NCBI RefSeq assembly: GCF_014212175.1
Contig: NZ_JACJVR010000002.1
Span: forward strand, 1-64,000
Reading direction: 5' to 3'
Source: Cohnella xylanilytica
GTDB taxonomy: Bacteria > Bacillota > Bacilli > Paenibacillales > Paenibacillaceae
DNA: 64,000 bases
Positions 24,958 to 33,470 of the stretch are shown piece after piece (the stretch's first letter is position 1; each line of letters begins with the position of its first letter). The position numbers and the translations under genes were made by a program. The notes under the pieces were generated by a model. The model was given only the letters and a program-made list of their open reading frames with translations. It was not told where the DNA came from and did not search any database.

Positions 24958-26379
24958 ATGTCCCCCAACCTTAATTCCGCCCCTCATTCTGACGCCAAAA
25001 CCATTCCATCCCCCTCCGCCTCCTCCCGCGTCCGAAGCCGGAGCCGATTCTGGATGCTCGCCGGCCTCTGCCTCGGCTACTTCATGGTCCTTCTCGACAC
25101 GACGGTCGTCTCGGTCGCGCTGCCGGCCATCCGCTCCGACCTGGGAGGCGGGCTGGCCGGCCTGCAATGGGTGGCGAACGCGTATACGATCGTCTTCGCC
25201 GGATTGCTGCTCACGATGGGCGCCCTGTCCGACCGCCTCGGAGCGAAGCGGATCTACGCGGCCGGACTGGCCGCGTTCGTCGCCGCGTCCGCGCTGTCGG
25301 CAGCGGCGCCCTCGCTCGGCGCGCTGATCGCCCTCCGCGCGCTGCTCGGCCTCGGCGGCGCGGCGCTGCTGCCCGCGTCGCTCGCCCTCGTCGCGAACGA
25401 GTACCCCGACCCGGCCCGGCGCACCCGCGCCCTCGGCATCTGGGCCGCCGTCACCGGCGTCGCGCTCGCCTCGGGCCCCGTCGCCGGCGGGGTGCTCGTC
25501 GACGCGTTCGGCTGGCGCAGCATCTTCCTGCTTAACGTGCCCCTGGGCCTCGCCAGCCTGGCCGCGACGGTTCGGCTCGCCGCCGAGACTCCCCGGCAGA
25601 GGAGCCGCGGCTTCGACCCCGCCGGCCAGCTCGCGGCCATCGCGGCGATCGCCGGCCTCTCCTACGCGCTGATGGAAGGCGAGAGCTACGGCTGGGGATC
25701 CGCCCCGGTTCTAGGCGCGCTGGCTATCGCCATAGCCGCGGCCGCCGCCTTCGTCGTCATCGAAGCGAGAGGCAGAAGCCCTCTGCTCCCCCTGTCGCTC
25801 TTCCGCCATCCGACGGTATCGGCCGGCATGCTCGCCGGCATGGCGATCAACGTCGGGTTCGCCGGCATCTTGTTCCTGCTGCCTCTCTACTTCCAGCAGA
25901 CGCTCGGCTGGTCCGCCGGCTCGAGCGGTCTCGCCCTGCTTCCGCTGACGCTGCCGATGGCGGTAGGCCCGATTCTGACCGGTCGCCTCGCGAGCCGGAT
26001 CGGTCCCCGCATCCCGCTCACGGTCGGCTTCGTCCTCGTCTCCGCGGGCACTCTCGTGCAAGCCTGGATCGGGGCGGATACTCCTTATGCCGTCCCCGCC
26101 GCAGGGCTCCTGCTGACGGGCATCGGCATCCCGTTTATCATTCCGCCGCTTACGGCGGCGGTTCTCTCCTCGGCTCCGAAGGAGCTGACGGGAGCCGCCT
26201 CGGGCGCCCTCAACTCCAGCCGCCAAGTCGGCTCGGCGCTCGGCGTCGCGATCCCCGGAGCGATTATCGCCGCCAGCGGCTCGTTCCTCTCCGGCCTCCA
26301 TCTCGCGCTGCTGGCCGCCTTCTTCGTCCTGCTCGCCGGAGGAGTGCTCTCGTACGCCTATATCGGACGGCGTCCGTAA
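24958..26379 (+). CDS. MFS transporter, DHA2 (EmrB/QacA) drug:H+ antiporter family
   Basis: A 473-aa, ~14-helix transporter. Motif C-like ALGIWAAVTGVALASGPVAG, motif A-like LSDRLGAKRIYAAGL, and motif D1 LDTTVVSVALPAI near TM1 are DHA2 hallmarks. AAAGGAG lies 12 nt before the ATG, slightly long. It ends in a bidirectional hairpin. Substrates are unknown; control by the divergent XRE/MmyB regulator is inferred. Confidence 0.92.
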   Translation: MSPNLNSAPHSDAKTIPSPSASSRVRSRSRFWMLAGLCLGYFMVLLDTTVVSVALPAIRSDLGGGLAGLQWVANAYTIVFAGLLLTMGALSDRLGAKRIYAAGLAAFVAASALSAAAPSLGALIALRALLGLGGAALLPASLALVANEYPDPARRTRALGIWAAVTGVALASGPVAGGVLVDAFGWRSIFLLNVPLGLASLAATVRLAAETPRQRSRGFDPAGQLAAIAAIAGLSYALMEGESYGWGSAPVLGALAIAIAAAAAFVVIEARGRSPLLPLSLFRHPTVSAGMLAGMAINVGFAGILFLLPLYFQQTLGWSAGSSGLALLPLTLPMAVGPILTGRLASRIGPRIPLTVGFVLVSAGTLVQAWIGADTPYAVPAAGLLLTGIGIPFIIPPLTAAVLSSAPKELTGAASGALNSSRQVGSALGVAIPGAIIAASGSFLSGLHLALLAAFFVLLAGGVLSYAYIGRRP

Positions 26380-26413
26380 TCGCGCGAGCCTGCGGCCGAG
26401 AACCAAAAAAAGA

Positions 26414-26446
26414 TCCTCCGCCGGGGCGCTTCCGCCCGGCGAAGGA
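26414..26446. terminator. bidirectional terminator
   Basis: TCCT and CGCCGGG (26414-26425) pair with CCCGGCG and AGGA (26435-26446), with one mismatch. A-run on the left, CCTTTTCTTTT on the right. It serves the efflux gene and the convergent NlpC/P60 gene. Confidence 0.8.
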
Positions 26447-26468
26447 CCTTTTCTTTTCTATCGATCGA

Positions 26469-26954
26469 TTACAGCACTCTGCGCGCCGTTACGTAGCTCT
26501 TCTTCCAATAGCTCGTGTTCATGTCGGAGATCGCGACGCCCTTGCTGCTGCTGGCGTGAAGGATCTTGCCGTTGCCCGCGTAGATGGCCACGTGGCTGAT
26601 GCCGGAGCCTCCCGTCCGGAAGAACACCAGGTCTCCGACGCTTAAGTACCCTTTCTCCACCTTGACTCCCATCTTGGCTTGAGTGACGGAAGTGCGGGGC
26701 AGCGAGACGTCCATCTGCTTGAAGACGTATTGCACGAAGGAAGAGCAGTCGAAGCTCTCCGTATCGCCGGCCGTCGCGCCGAATTCGTAAGGAGTGCCGA
26801 TATATTCTTTGCCGATGGACAACAATTCAAGGGATTCCGCGGTAGCCGCGCTCGCCTGGCCGGAGTGGCCGGCCGCCATGCCGAACCAGCCGATGGAAGC
26901 GAGCAGGCATATCGATAACAACTTCGTTCTCGTCTTGGTGATCTTACGCGCCAT
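26469..26954 (-). CDS. secreted NlpC/P60 cell-wall endopeptidase
   Basis: A 161-aa protein with a signal peptide (hydrophobic 12-28, cleavage near SGQASA-A) and a C40 peptidase domain (about 40-161). The catalytic triad is complete: Cys70 (FDCSSFVQYVF), His121 (SHVAIYAG) and His133 (ILHASSSKG). Enzymes of this type cut the D-gamma-Glu-diaminopimelate bond of peptidoglycan stem peptides. There are no LysM or SH3 anchoring modules, so it is freely secreted or held by the wall. It stands alone. Confidence 0.93.
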   Translation of the reverse strand: MARKITKTRTKLLSICLLASIGWFGMAAGHSGQASAATAESLELLSIGKEYIGTPYEFGATAGDTESFDCSSFVQYVFKQMDVSLPRTSVTQAKMGVKVEKGYLSVGDLVFFRTGGSGISHVAIYAGNGKILHASSSKGVAISDMNTSYWKKSYVTARRVL

Positions 26955-27110
26955 GAATCGTATTTCCTCCCGACATTGCTGTAGAGTCGAACCGTTTTTT
27001 CGCTGGGATCACTATAACACATCTGAAACAGCCTAATTTTTCCCAAGGTGAAAACGAATCCAACTCTATCAGCGCATCGGAAGGGTTTCTGAGAAAATCG
27101 TGAGAATTCC

Positions 27111-27887
27111 TTAATGTTCGAAACTCATTTCTCTCATCAAACGTCTGTAACTGATGGCCAAACTCTCGAACGGGTCTCTGCGGCAGTCGTCCTGCTCGAC
27201 GACGTACCACTCCACGCCGGTATCCCGGCACGCGCGGACGATCCCCGAGACGTCCATATTGCCTTCCCCGAGCTCGGCCGTGACCGCCTGGTCCTTCACG
27301 ATCTCCATGTCCTTCAGATGAACGACCGCCATGCGCCCCTTCACCTTCCGCACCCAGGCGTCGGGCGAGCCTCCTCCGGCTTGCGCCCAGTAGACGTCCA
27401 GCTCGATTCCGAACGCGTCCGGGTCGGTGTCCTCCAGCAGAATGTCCATCCCGGTACGGGTTCCGTCGATTCTCGCGAACTCGAAGCGATGGTTGTGGTA
27501 GACGAATTGCAGCCCTTCTTCATGCAGCCTGCGAGCGATCGGAGCCGTCTCCCGCACGAACTTCTCGTACCCTTTCTTGGAATCCCGGTACTCCGGAGGC
27601 ATCGATCCGAGCCCGACGTAGCGGCAATTCCACAGCTTGTGCTCGCGGACGACTTCGTCCAACTGCCCTCGGAGACGGTCGAAGCCGACGTGCGTCGCGC
27701 AGATCGCCAGCCCCGCCTCATCGGCCAGCTCCTTCACGACCTCCGGCCGGATCGGACCGATGGCCGACACCTGCACGGCCGCGTAGCCGATCTCCTTGAC
27801 CCGGAGCAGCGTCTCCTTCAGGCTCTCCGGGGTCTTGGTGAATTCCCGCACGGTATACAACTGGGCGCCGATTCGGCTCTTGTCCAT
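27111..27887 (-). CDS. sugar phosphate isomerase/epimerase (AP endonuclease 2-type TIM barrel)
   Basis: A 258-aa xylose isomerase-like TIM barrel. Metal/substrate residues are visible in THVGFDRL, YHNHRFEF, GIELDVYWAQAGG, VVHLKDME and EWYVVEQDD. This is the IolE/IolI-like group, acting on inosose or keto-sugars. Its Shine-Dalgarno is weak. It is the last gene of a minus-strand series with two Gfo/Idh/MocA dehydrogenases and an AraC regulator (gaps 57-103 bp). Together they suggest an oxidative route for a cyclitol or disaccharide; the substrate is not known. Confidence 0.88.
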   Translation of the reverse strand: MDKSRIGAQLYTVREFTKTPESLKETLLRVKEIGYAAVQVSAIGPIRPEVVKELADEAGLAICATHVGFDRLRGQLDEVVREHKLWNCRYVGLGSMPPEYRDSKKGYEKFVRETAPIARRLHEEGLQFVYHNHRFEFARIDGTRTGMDILLEDTDPDAFGIELDVYWAQAGGGSPDAWVRKVKGRMAVVHLKDMEIVKDQAVTAELGEGNMDVSGIVRACRDTGVEWYVVEQDDCRRDPFESLAISYRRLMREMSFEH

Positions 27888-27944
27888 GCGCTGCCACTTC
27901 CCTTCCGATTGGTGAATGCTCCGCGCGCGAAGGAGAAGCGGCGC

Positions 27945-28820
27945 TCATCGCTCCGACAGCTCTCTCATGCGGCGGCGGTAGACTTCGGGGCTGACGCCCT
28001 CCAATTCCTTGAACAGCCGGCTGAAGTGGGCCGGGTGCACGAACCCTACTTCCCGGCACACCGATGAGACCGACCGGTTCGGGTCGAACCGGAACAGAAT
28101 CTTCGCCTGGTTCAAGCGACGGTTGTGCAAATATTTGAAAATCGTCGTTCCGGTCACTTTTCGGAACAGGTTCGCGAGGTACGGCTTCGAGAGATGAAGG
28201 GACGCGGCGATCGCTTCGAGCGTCACTTCCTCCCGGTAGTGCTCCTCCAGGTACGAGACGACCTCCTGGACGTGCCGTTCTCGCTCGGAGGACGGACTCC
28301 GGTCGTCGATCGGTCCGGAGCACCACTCCGAGACGAGCTGAAGCAGCTCCAGGAACCGAATGTCGAGGCGGTCGACGGGCGCGGGGGCCGTAGAGGCCTG
28401 CCGTCTCCGACTCTTGAAGTCCTCGTTCATGGAGTACAACAGATTTTCCACCAGCTCGCGTTCGGCCTCTCCCAGAGAGATCCGATGGTTGCGCAGCTCC
28501 TCGAACGGCCTCAGCAGCGCCCCGGCCGGCTCGGGCTGCAGCAGACGGTGCACGTAGCCGGGATCGAAATGCACGATCGAGCGGACGTACGGGCGGCCCG
28601 GCGACGGATTCGGGGAGTGCAGCGTCATGCCGTGCATGAGGATCAGATCCCCCGGCCGCAGCGCCATGAGCTTGTCTCCGATCAGGTAGGTGCACTCGCC
28701 TTCCTGGAAGTAATAGATCTCGTAAAAAGCGTGCGAATGGAACAGCGTGCCCGAGATCGGCCAATCGTTCCGGTAAGACATCTCGAAGGGATGCTCCATG
28801 CGATACATAGAGAAGGTCAC
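27945..28820 (-). CDS. AraC-family regulator with cupin sensor domain
   Basis: A 291-aa protein with an N-terminal cupin (about 18-100; HSHAFYEIYYFQEGECTYLI, LRPGDLILMHGMTLHSP) and a C-terminal AraC HTH pair (about 190-290; LEAIAASLHLSKPYLANLF, SSVCREVGFVHPAHFSRLF). It lies inside the sugar-catabolic gene series, 67 bp after a dehydrogenase and 57 bp before the isomerase, so it probably regulates its own cluster. Confidence 0.9.
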   Translation of the reverse strand: MTFSMYRMEHPFEMSYRNDWPISGTLFHSHAFYEIYYFQEGECTYLIGDKLMALRPGDLILMHGMTLHSPNPSPGRPYVRSIVHFDPGYVHRLLQPEPAGALLRPFEELRNHRISLGEAERELVENLLYSMNEDFKSRRRQASTAPAPVDRLDIRFLELLQLVSEWCSGPIDDRSPSSERERHVQEVVSYLEEHYREEVTLEAIAASLHLSKPYLANLFRKVTGTTIFKYLHNRRLNQAKILFRFDPNRSVSSVCREVGFVHPAHFSRLFKELEGVSPEVYRRRMRELSER

Positions 28821-28887
28821 GTCGGGCTCCTCCGCGAACTCGTTTACCCCGATTGTATCACGGATGGCCCGGCTCTCGCCCTCGTCC

Positions 28888-29970
28888 TTATCCTTCGATG
28901 CGGATCGCCGCCTTCTGCGCTTCGAGGCACAGCTGCGCCGCCTTGAACGCGTGCTCCTGCGTCATCGCGTTCTCCGTCCGGTTCAGGCAGTCGAGAATGA
29001 GCTCCCCGAAGAACGGATAGCCGACCTGCCCGGAGACGTGGAAGCGCCACTGCCCTTCCTGGTTGGCCAAGTAGACGTGGTCGCCGGACGGATCCCGCTC
29101 CAGGTCGATATATTTGCGAATCTCGATGTAGCCTTCGGTGCCCAGGATAAGCGTCCGGCCGTCTCCCCAAGTCGCCAGCCCGTTCGGAGTGAACCAGTCC
29201 ACGCGAAAATAATTCGTAGCCCCGTTGTCGCCGAGCAGCGTCGCGTCCCCGAAGTCCTCCAGCTCCGGCACGTCGGGATTGGCGTAATTGGCCACCTTGC
29301 TGTGCAGCACCCTGGCATCCTTGCAGCCCGCGTAGTAGAGGAACTGCTCGATCTGGTGGCTGCCGATGTCGCACAGGATGCCGCCGTACTTCTCCTTGCG
29401 GAAAAACCAGTCCGGACGCGACGCCTTGTTCAGCCGGTGGGGGCCGGTGCCGATCACCTGCAGGACGCGTCCGATAGCGCCTTCGCGGACGAGCTGCCCG
29501 GCGTACACCGCGCTCTCCACGTGGAGCCTCTCGCTGTAGTACACCATGTATTTGCGCCCGGTTCGCGCGACGGCCGCCTTGGCCGCATCCAGCTGCTCCA
29601 GCGTCGTGAAGGGCGTCTTGTCGGTAAAATAGTCTTTGCCGGCCTCCATCGCCCGGATGCCGAGAGCCGCCCTCTCGGACGGGATCGCGGCGGCGGCCAC
29701 GAGCTTGACCCCGGGATCGGCCAGAATCGTCTCGAGGGTCGGGGCGACGGCGGCCTGCGGGTACGTCTTGACGAATTGGGCGACCTTGGCCGGATCGGGA
29801 TCGTACACCCACTTGAGCGTGCCGCCCGCTTCCAGCAGGCCGTTCGTCTGGCCGTAGATGTGGCCGTGGTCGAGAGCGGCCGCGGCGAAGACGAACTCTC
29901 CCGGCCGGCAGACCGGCTTCGGCTTGTTCGCCGCGACCGGCGCGTAGTTCATTCCATCGGATCGGTTCAT
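28888..29970 (-). CDS. Gfo/Idh/MocA-family oxidoreductase
   Basis: A 360-aa NAD(P)-dependent sugar dehydrogenase. The Rossmann part (about 25-150) is atypical in not showing a clean G-x-G-x-x-G near the first strand (FVFAAAALDHGHIYGQTNGL). EAGKDYFTDKTPFTTLEQLD carries the E-K-P-like position as D-K-T-P. The C-terminal domain has GGILCDIGSHQIEQFLYYAG, with the catalytic Asp/His pair. AAGGAG lies 11 nt before the ATG. It is co-directional with the neighbouring dehydrogenase genes; the substrate is unknown. Confidence 0.87.
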   Translation of the reverse strand: MNRSDGMNYAPVAANKPKPVCRPGEFVFAAAALDHGHIYGQTNGLLEAGGTLKWVYDPDPAKVAQFVKTYPQAAVAPTLETILADPGVKLVAAAAIPSERAALGIRAMEAGKDYFTDKTPFTTLEQLDAAKAAVARTGRKYMVYYSERLHVESAVYAGQLVREGAIGRVLQVIGTGPHRLNKASRPDWFFRKEKYGGILCDIGSHQIEQFLYYAGCKDARVLHSKVANYANPDVPELEDFGDATLLGDNGATNYFRVDWFTPNGLATWGDGRTLILGTEGYIEIRKYIDLERDPSGDHVYLANQEGQWRFHVSGQVGYPFFGELILDCLNRTENAMTQEHAFKAAQLCLEAQKAAIRIEG

Positions 29971-30073
29971 CTGCGTTCGGTCTCCTTGCGTCGGTGGATT
30001 CGGTAGTTCGATTGGCTCGCGACAGGATCGATGAGCATGGTCGATAGTTACGATGCGTCGGGTCGCGCGGCCG

Positions 30074-31312
30074 TCAGAACGTGCCGCTCAGGTCGGCGGG
30101 ACGGGAAGCCGCCCGAACGTTCTTCTTGGCGTAGGTCGAAGCGTCGATTCTCTTCTTCAGCTCGGCGTAGTGGAGCTCCTCGTCGAGCGGCAGAGTCGCC
30201 CAGTCGTCCGTCCAGGAAGACAAGTGGATGGCGTTGGAGATCGACAGCCCGAGGATGCCTTCCTCTCCGGGGGCGACGAGTTCGGCTCCGCGGAGGATCG
30301 CGTCGGTGAAGTTGCGGATGATGCCCGCGTGCTCGGGGCTCTCCCCCTGGTGCGGAACTTCGATCTTCCAGCACTCGGGGGACGCGAACGGGATCTCGTT
30401 CTCCGCGTTGAACTGCGATTCCGGCACCCGCAGTCTCCAGAACGTCATTTTGCCGTCTTCGATGACGATCTTGCCCCTGTCGCCGGTCACCTCGAACCGG
30501 TTCGTCCCGGGCGCGTCCGCGGTGGACGTGATGAATACGCCCGTCGCTCCGTTCGCGTACTCCGCGTAGGCGGTCACGTCGTTCTCCACTTCGATGTCCC
30601 GGTGCTTGCCCTCCTGGCAGAATGCGCGGATGCGGGTCGGCATCATGCCGATCGTCCACTGCCACAGGTCGAGCTGGTGCGGGCACTGGTTGATCAGAAC
30701 GCCGCCTCCTTCGCCGGCCCACGTCGCGCGCCACGTTCCGGAATCGTAGTACGCCTGCGGCCGGTACCAGTTCGTGATGATCCAGTTCGTGCGCCGGATC
30801 TCGCCGAGCTCGCCGGAGGAGATCAGCTCGCGCAGCTTCCGGTACAACGGGTTCATCCGCTGGTTGTAGACGATGCCGAACTTCTTCCCGCTCCGCGCGG
30901 CGGCTTCGTTCATCTCGCGCACTTGCTTGACGTACACTCCGGCCGGCTTCTCGACGAGCACGTGGACGCCGCGTTCGAACGCCTGGATCGCTTCGGACGG
31001 GTGGTCGTAGTGCGGGCAGGCGATCAGCACCGCGTCGACCAGGCCGGAGTCGAGCATGTCGGCGGACGTCTCGAACACGGGCACGCCGCTCCACTTCTGA
31101 CGGGCCCACTCCCTGCGCTCGGCCGATCCGTCGCAGACGGCGGCGAGCTCGGCTCCTTCGATCCGGCCCGAGCGCAGCAGCTCGGCGTGGCCGCTGCCCA
31201 TGTTGCCGACGCCGATGATGCCGTAGCGGACTTTCGTGGATTGGGACTCCGATTGAGCTTGCGATTGCGTCTGAGCTTGCGATTGTGTCTGAGCTTGCGA
31301 TGGGTTCGTCAT
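30074..31312 (-). CDS. Gfo/Idh/MocA-family oxidoreductase with SQ-rich N-terminal tail
   Basis: A 412-aa dehydrogenase. After an unusual ~26-residue Ser/Gln/Ala/Thr tail comes the Rossmann motif YGIIGVGNMGSGHA, then EKPAGVYVKQV (catalytic Lys) and GGGVLINQCPHQLDLWQW (His). The tail is encoded by three 18-bp tandem DNA repeats (31252-31305) specifying the hexapeptide SQAQTQ. It is probably a recent slippage product and dispensable; no later ATG with a good Shine-Dalgarno removes it. It is the first gene of the series read leftward, with a possible cre-like site upstream. Confidence 0.88.
   Translation of the reverse strand: MTNPSQAQTQSQAQTQSQAQSESQSTKVRYGIIGVGNMGSGHAELLRSGRIEGAELAAVCDGSAERREWARQKWSGVPVFETSADMLDSGLVDAVLIACPHYDHPSEAIQAFERGVHVLVEKPAGVYVKQVREMNEAAARSGKKFGIVYNQRMNPLYRKLRELISSGELGEIRRTNWIITNWYRPQAYYDSGTWRATWAGEGGGVLINQCPHQLDLWQWTIGMMPTRIRAFCQEGKHRDIEVENDVTAYAEYANGATGVFITSTADAPGTNRFEVTGDRGKIVIEDGKMTFWRLRVPESQFNAENEIPFASPECWKIEVPHQGESPEHAGIIRNFTDAILRGAELVAPGEEGILGLSISNAIHLSSWTDDWATLPLDEELHYAELKKRIDASTYAKKNVRAASRPADLSGTF
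31252..31305. repeat. 18-bp tandem repeat encoding SQAQTQ
   Basis: Three head-to-tail units of TCTGAGCTTGCGATTGTG and close variants at 31252, 31270 and 31288, inside the 5' end of the dehydrogenase gene. The period is a multiple of three, so expansion keeps the frame. Confidence 0.8.
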
Positions 31313-31420
31313 GGCCCTTCCCCGCTTTCCCCGCGTTTGATTGTGATTATCGGCGGCTTCGCGCGTCGGCCGGCTCCCTGTCCTGGCGGGCGGCCTTCGT
31401 TAGAACGCCGATTTTGTCGG

Positions 31421-31436
31421 TTGTTAAGCGCTTCCT
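31421..31436 (-). promoter_or_regulatory. cre-like / LacI-family operator candidate
   Basis: TAGGAAGCGCTTAACA on the minus strand matches the CcpA cre core (GAAGCGCTT) with about three edge mismatches, 110 nt upstream of the dehydrogenase ATG. A TATGATACAAT -10-like sequence lies a little further upstream. Catabolite repression is plausible but unproven. Confidence 0.35.
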
Positions 31437-31745
31437 ATGCGATTTCAGGGTCATTGTATCATATGCGGGGGAGGCTGGAGCTTGGTTTCTCGGATTGATT
31501 AACCACAGTTAAGCGAATGAGCAAAGTGAGCAACGACGGTCAATCCGGCGGGGGAGCTCGGCTGAGGGATCGGCGGGGCTGCGCCGCGCCGCCGGCGCGC
31601 GAGTGCCGCTTCCGCCGTCTTGCGGCCGCCGAAGCAGCTCCCCCGCGCGGCGCCGCGCTAGGCGTGGACGCTGCAAGTCGATTTTTTCGACTTGCGAGAG
31701 CACAGCGCAGAAGTTGCCGAGGCGGCGGGGCAAGGTTTTAGCTGA

Positions 31746-31885
31746 ATGTGAGGAACGTGGTTACTCTCTTCAGTCGTCCTGCGATACATTAGCCGGATGT
31801 GAGGAACGCAGTTACTCTCTTCGGCCATTCTGCAACGCATAGCTAGATGTGAGGAACGTGGTTACTCTCTTTCGTCCAATCTGCT
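31746..31885. repeat. three tandem ~50-bp intergenic repeats
   Basis: Copies begin with ATGTGAGGAACG at 31746, 31797 and 31847 (periods 51 and 50 bp) and share GTTACTCTCTT. The third copy diverges after about 37 bp. The 31313-32032 interval has no convincing gene. Besides this array and the terminator at 31968 it shows a GC-rich stretch (31550-31730) without recognisable features. Confidence 0.75.
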
Positions 31886-31967
31886 TCGAATATGGGGATT
31901 ACTGCGTGAGGCCGGAGGTGCTACAGTGCGTTTGGCGAGAAGATGCGACTTCCGAATGCCCAAAAAA

Positions 31968-31991
31968 AGAGCTCCGCCTAAGCGAAGCCCC
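31968..31991 (-). terminator. rho-independent terminator of the 32033 gene
   Basis: On the minus strand: GGGGCTTCGC, loop TTAG, GCGGAGCTCT (10-bp stem with three G-U pairs), followed directly by a T6 run. Confidence 0.8.
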
Positions 31992-32032
31992 TTCCTTGGC
32001 CGTCCGTCGACGGCGAAGGTTTAGCCTTATGT

Positions 32033-33016
32033 TCACGGATAAGTCAAGTTCCACTGCGACCGGATCTCGTCCAGAGTGCCCATCAGCTCGATCGTCTCGT
32101 CCAGCGGCATCTCGGCGCTCTCCTTGCGCCCTTCGCGCAGGCAGTCCATCGCCTCGATCGCTTGGAAGGCGTGCCCGACGAAGTCGCGGTCGTCCGTCAC
32201 GGTTACCGGCTCCTCGCCGTTCGCGTACAGCGTCGCTTCCTTCGCGGCCAAGAAGTTGGGGACGTGGATCTTCCCCTTCGTCCCATAGAGCCAGGCGTCG
32301 TTGTTCATAGCCAGCCGAACGCCGCCGTGCAGAGACGCGATGCGGCCTCCTTCGTATTCGAACAGCAAGGAATACTGCTCGTCCACGCCGGTCTCTCCGA
32401 TGAACGCGGTGCTCAGAATGCGCGACGGCCGCTCCCCGTATACCATGGAGGCGAACGAGACGGGATAGATGCCGGCGTCCAGCAGCGTTCCGCCGCCCTT
32501 CTCCTTGTTCAGCAGCCGACCTTCGGGATTCCAGCCCGCGTCGAAGCCGAATTCGGCCTTAAGCAGCTTCACTTCGCCGATCGCGCCTTCGCGAAGCCAG
32601 CTTCTCACCTGGCGAATGACCGGGAGGTACCGGGTCCACATCGCTTCCATGACGAACAGGTTCCGCTTCCTCGCCTCTTCCGCGATCTCCCGCGCTTCCG
32701 CCTCGGTCATCGTGAACGGCTTCTCGCACAGGATCGCCTTGCCTCCCCGCAGCAAGGTCAGAACGTTCTCCCTATGAACCGGATGAAGCGTTCCGACATA
32801 GACGATCTCGACTTCGGGATCTCCCGCTAGCTCCTCGCAGCTTCCGTAAGCCCGCGGCACCCCGTGCTTCTCCGCGAAGGCGTCGGCCTTCTCCTTCGAT
32901 CTGCCGGCCACGGCGACCAGCTCCGCCCCCGGAGCGTGCTTCAGTTCCGACGCGAAATTGCCCGAGATGCCTCCCGGTCCCATGATCCCCCACTTCACGA
33001 CTCGCTTGTCCGTCAT
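32033..33016 (-). CDS. Gfo/Idh/MocA-family oxidoreductase
   Basis: A 327-aa dehydrogenase with Rossmann motif WGIMGPGGISGNFA, cofactor-recognition AVAGRSKEKADAFAEKHGVP, catalytic EKPFTMTEAEA (Lys of EKP), and LLDAGIYPVSFASMVYG. It resembles the dimeric dihydrodiol dehydrogenase/1,5-anhydrofructose reductase-like branch. It is monocistronic with its own terminator, separated from the other two dehydrogenases by the repeat region. The substrate is unknown. Confidence 0.9.
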   Translation of the reverse strand: MTDKRVVKWGIMGPGGISGNFASELKHAPGAELVAVAGRSKEKADAFAEKHGVPRAYGSCEELAGDPEVEIVYVGTLHPVHRENVLTLLRGGKAILCEKPFTMTEAEAREIAEEARKRNLFVMEAMWTRYLPVIRQVRSWLREGAIGEVKLLKAEFGFDAGWNPEGRLLNKEKGGGTLLDAGIYPVSFASMVYGERPSRILSTAFIGETGVDEQYSLLFEYEGGRIASLHGGVRLAMNNDAWLYGTKGKIHVPNFLAAKEATLYANGEEPVTVTDDRDFVGHAFQAIEAMDCLREGRKESAEMPLDETIELMGTLDEIRSQWNLTYP

Positions 33017-33202
33017 CCTGCCCTCGTCTCCCCTTTCGTTCCGAATATCTTAACGATACCTTGCTCCGAGCCCGATTGCAAAAGCACGCTTGAATTTTTA
33101 TCCCCAGATTTACCCACACTCTATCCACAACTCTGGGGATAAGTGGCAGATAGAAAGGGGATCTTTATCGAGGCCAATTCGGAGAACAGAAAGGATATGC
33201 GC

Positions 33203-33232
33203 TTGTAAACCATTTGGTTTACCGGTTATAAT
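33203..33232 (+). promoter_or_regulatory. plus-strand promoter reading against the small ORF
   Basis: TTGTAA (33203-33208), 18-bp spacer, perfect -10 TATAAT (33227-33232). The spacer contains a 7-4-7 inverted repeat, GTAAACC/GGTTTAC (33205-33222), which could be an operator. No gene of convincing length lies downstream on the plus strand, so an RNA product is likely. Confidence 0.65.
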
Positions 33233-33250
33233 GAAGGTAACAATAAAGAA

Positions 33251-33276
33251 CGGTGCCGTGTTCCCGCACGGCACCG
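33251..33276 (-). terminator. terminator of the small toxin-like transcript
   Basis: Perfect 10-bp stem CGGTGCCGTG (33251-33260) / CACGGCACCG (33267-33276) with a 6-nt loop. On the minus strand it is followed by TTCTTTATTGTT; on the plus side there is no T-run. Confidence 0.7.
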
Positions 33277-33319
33277 CTTCGATAGCGTAGTGGGCAACCA
33301 CGGCGCGCTGATATCAGCG

Positions 33320-33356
33320 AAACCCACCGAAGGAGCCAACCTTATGCGGTGGGTTT
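33320..33356 (+). terminator. hairpin spanning the small-ORF stop codon (possible antisense-RNA terminator)
   Basis: AAACCCACCG (33320-33329) / CGGTGGGTTT (33347-33356), 10-bp perfect stem. On the plus strand the right arm ends in TTT followed by CTTC. It covers the last codons and stop of the minus-strand ORF. Confidence 0.5.
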
Positions 33357-33470
33357 CTTCATGTTACGAAGCTTACGACGAATGAAGCGAATGAACTTCC
33401 GTACGCCGAAGAACAGCGTTAGAGACATGGAAATCCATTTCAAAACGTCATAAAGCTTGTCATGTGCCAC
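33342..33470 (-). CDS. small hydrophobic/cationic peptide (type I toxin-like), 42 aa
   Basis: Not recognised as a named family. AAAGGAGG lies 7 nt before a GTG at 33470; an ATG six bases earlier overlaps the Shine-Dalgarno. The product is 42 aa: a short polar start (AHDKLYD), a hydrophobic stretch VLKWISMSLTLFFGV, and a strongly basic amphipathic end RKFIRFIRRKLRNMKKPTA. This single-membrane-segment plus cationic-tail layout is that of type I toxins such as TxpA, BsrG or Fst, though the sequence is not theirs. The stop lies inside one hairpin and a terminator follows 66 bp later. A plus-strand promoter starts just beyond that terminator and reads back over the 3' end. Toxicity is inferred from architecture only. 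Confidence 0.6.
   Translation of the reverse strand: MAHDKLYDVLKWISMSLTLFFGVRKFIRFIRRKLRNMKKPTA

Larger units (their letters stand above)
33239..33360 (+). ncRNA. candidate antisense RNA (type I antitoxin-like)
   Basis: Inferred transcript of about 120 nt from the promoter at 33203-33232 to the hairpin at 33320-33356. It is complementary to the last ~15 nt of the small ORF and its whole 3' UTR, including the 33251-33276 hairpin. The loops of the sense and antisense hairpins (CGGGAA and TTCCCG) are complementary, as in kissing-loop antitoxins. Only a promoter and structures are seen; expression is not shown. Confidence 0.45.

Noticed and set aside
33110-33301. A 63-codon minus-strand ORF overlapping the antisense-promoter region
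   Set aside because: No Shine-Dalgarno and it would run through the terminator and promoter structures. The 42-aa ORF upstream has a far better start.
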